NCBI GenBank assembly: GCA_021031095.1
Contig: JAGFVP010000111.1
Coordinates: 1-64,000, forward strand
Reading direction: 5' to 3'
DNA from: Bathelium albidoporum
Taxonomy: Eukaryota; Ascomycota; Dothideomycetes; Trypetheliales; Trypetheliaceae
DNA: 64,000 nt
Below are positions 63,709 to 64,000 of the stretch, in pieces; within the stretch, counting starts at the first letter, position 1, and every line of letters starts with the position of its first letter. The position numbers and the translations under genes were made by a program. The notes under the pieces are model-generated. The model was not told the origin of the DNA and made no database searches. It saw nothing but the letters and a program-made list of their open reading frames with translations.

Positions 63709-64000
63709 TCAGAGAGCAGTACAAAGACGCTTGTGATTCGTCCAATCTTTCTTCTGACACTCCGCCGAGCAGTACTTCGCTAATTTGCATCTTGAGCAAA
63801 TCAAGAGCTCTTCAGAACCTTCTGTAACATGTTTCTTTCTATCGCGACCGCAATTGAAGCATCCGCCACTGGCAAGTTTCTGAGCAAGCTTAGCAGGTTC
63901 TTCATTTTTCTTGCCTCCATTTTTCCTGAAACCGAAACAATCTTCGACATAAGGGACTGCAAAGATAGGCGAAATGGCGACTCGAGTCGCATACTTCTTC
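63709..64000 (-). CDS. MYND-type zinc finger protein, C-terminal part (cut by window edge)
   Basis: The last 96 residues of a minus-strand gene whose 5' end lies beyond 64000. The C-terminal MYND finger is complete: GGCFNCGRDRKKH, LLICSRCKLAKYCSAECQKKDW and NHKRLC, followed by TAL and the stop at 63709-63711. These give the C-x2-C...C-x2-C...C-x3-C...H-x3-C spacing of MYND domains, which mediate protein-protein contacts. Upstream residues KKYATRVAISPIFAVPYVEDCFGF are hydrophobic and not diagnostic. A possible acceptor (TTTGCAG near 63958) could mark an exon start, so the part beyond it is uncertain. What else the protein carries (for example SET or ankyrin) cannot be seen. Confidence 0.85.
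   Translation of the reverse strand, partial: KKYATRVAISPIFAVPYVEDCFGFRKNGGKKNEEPAKLAQKLASGGCFNCGRDRKKHVTEGSEELLICSRCKLAKYCSAECQKKDWTNHKRLCTAL

Overview
The window is nuclear DNA of a filamentous ascomycete (Pezizomycotina). The signs are small spliceosomal introns (mostly 45-65 nt, GT-AG with CTAAC/CTGAC-like branch sites), two fungal Zn2Cys6 regulators, Nop4, Hsp78, Dap1, Vps20 and a fungal-type VPS9-CUE protein, and no operons or Shine-Dalgarno sites. I could not narrow it to an order. I rebuilt exon structures by hand from reading frame, splice consensus and conserved protein motifs; every spliced CDS with exons listed sums to a multiple of three, except one frame-disrupted gene that is flagged.

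Left third (1-25 kb): a divergent pair of Zn2Cys6 transcription factors (887-3729 minus, 4899-6991 plus), an ASNSD1-like asparagine synthetase-domain protein, the Rab5 exchange factor VPS9, an inosine-uridine nucleoside hydrolase, the ER cargo receptor ERV29/SURF4, an unrecognised membrane-anchored coiled-coil protein, a salicylate-hydroxylase-like FAD monooxygenase, a trans-3-hydroxy-L-proline dehydratase, and a Nas6/gankyrin-like ankyrin protein.

Middle (25-46 kb): a TMF1/Sgm1 golgin, a deaminated-glutathione-amidase-like nitrilase, EMC5, elongation factor 1-beta, mitochondrial Hsp78, the meiotic MutS protein MSH5 (16 exons), an MFS transporter of the polyamine/drug type, an unrecognised gene with an internal duplication and a frame break, and the ribosome-biogenesis protein NOP4.

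Right third (46-64 kb): a 70-residue Cys/His-rich protein, DAP1, an agmatinase with a signal peptide (10 exons, two microexons), a CUE5-like CUE protein, a DHX35-type DEAH helicase, a PITH-domain protein, ESCRT-III VPS20, the AAA ATPase RIX7, a small unrecognised two-exon gene, about 3 kb without a supported gene, and the 3' end of a MYND zinc-finger gene cut by the window edge.

Most genes are independent housekeeping functions: vesicle traffic (VPS9, ERV29, TMF1, VPS20), ribosome and RNA work (NOP4, RIX7, DHX35, EF-1beta) and proteostasis (Hsp78, Nas6, EMC5, CUE5). I see no CRISPR array, transposon, tRNA or rRNA, and no convincing new multi-gene system. The most notable material is in gene structure: stop-free introns that are multiples of three, GC-AG introns, microexons, a tandem splice acceptor in DAP1, and small genes visible only after splicing.
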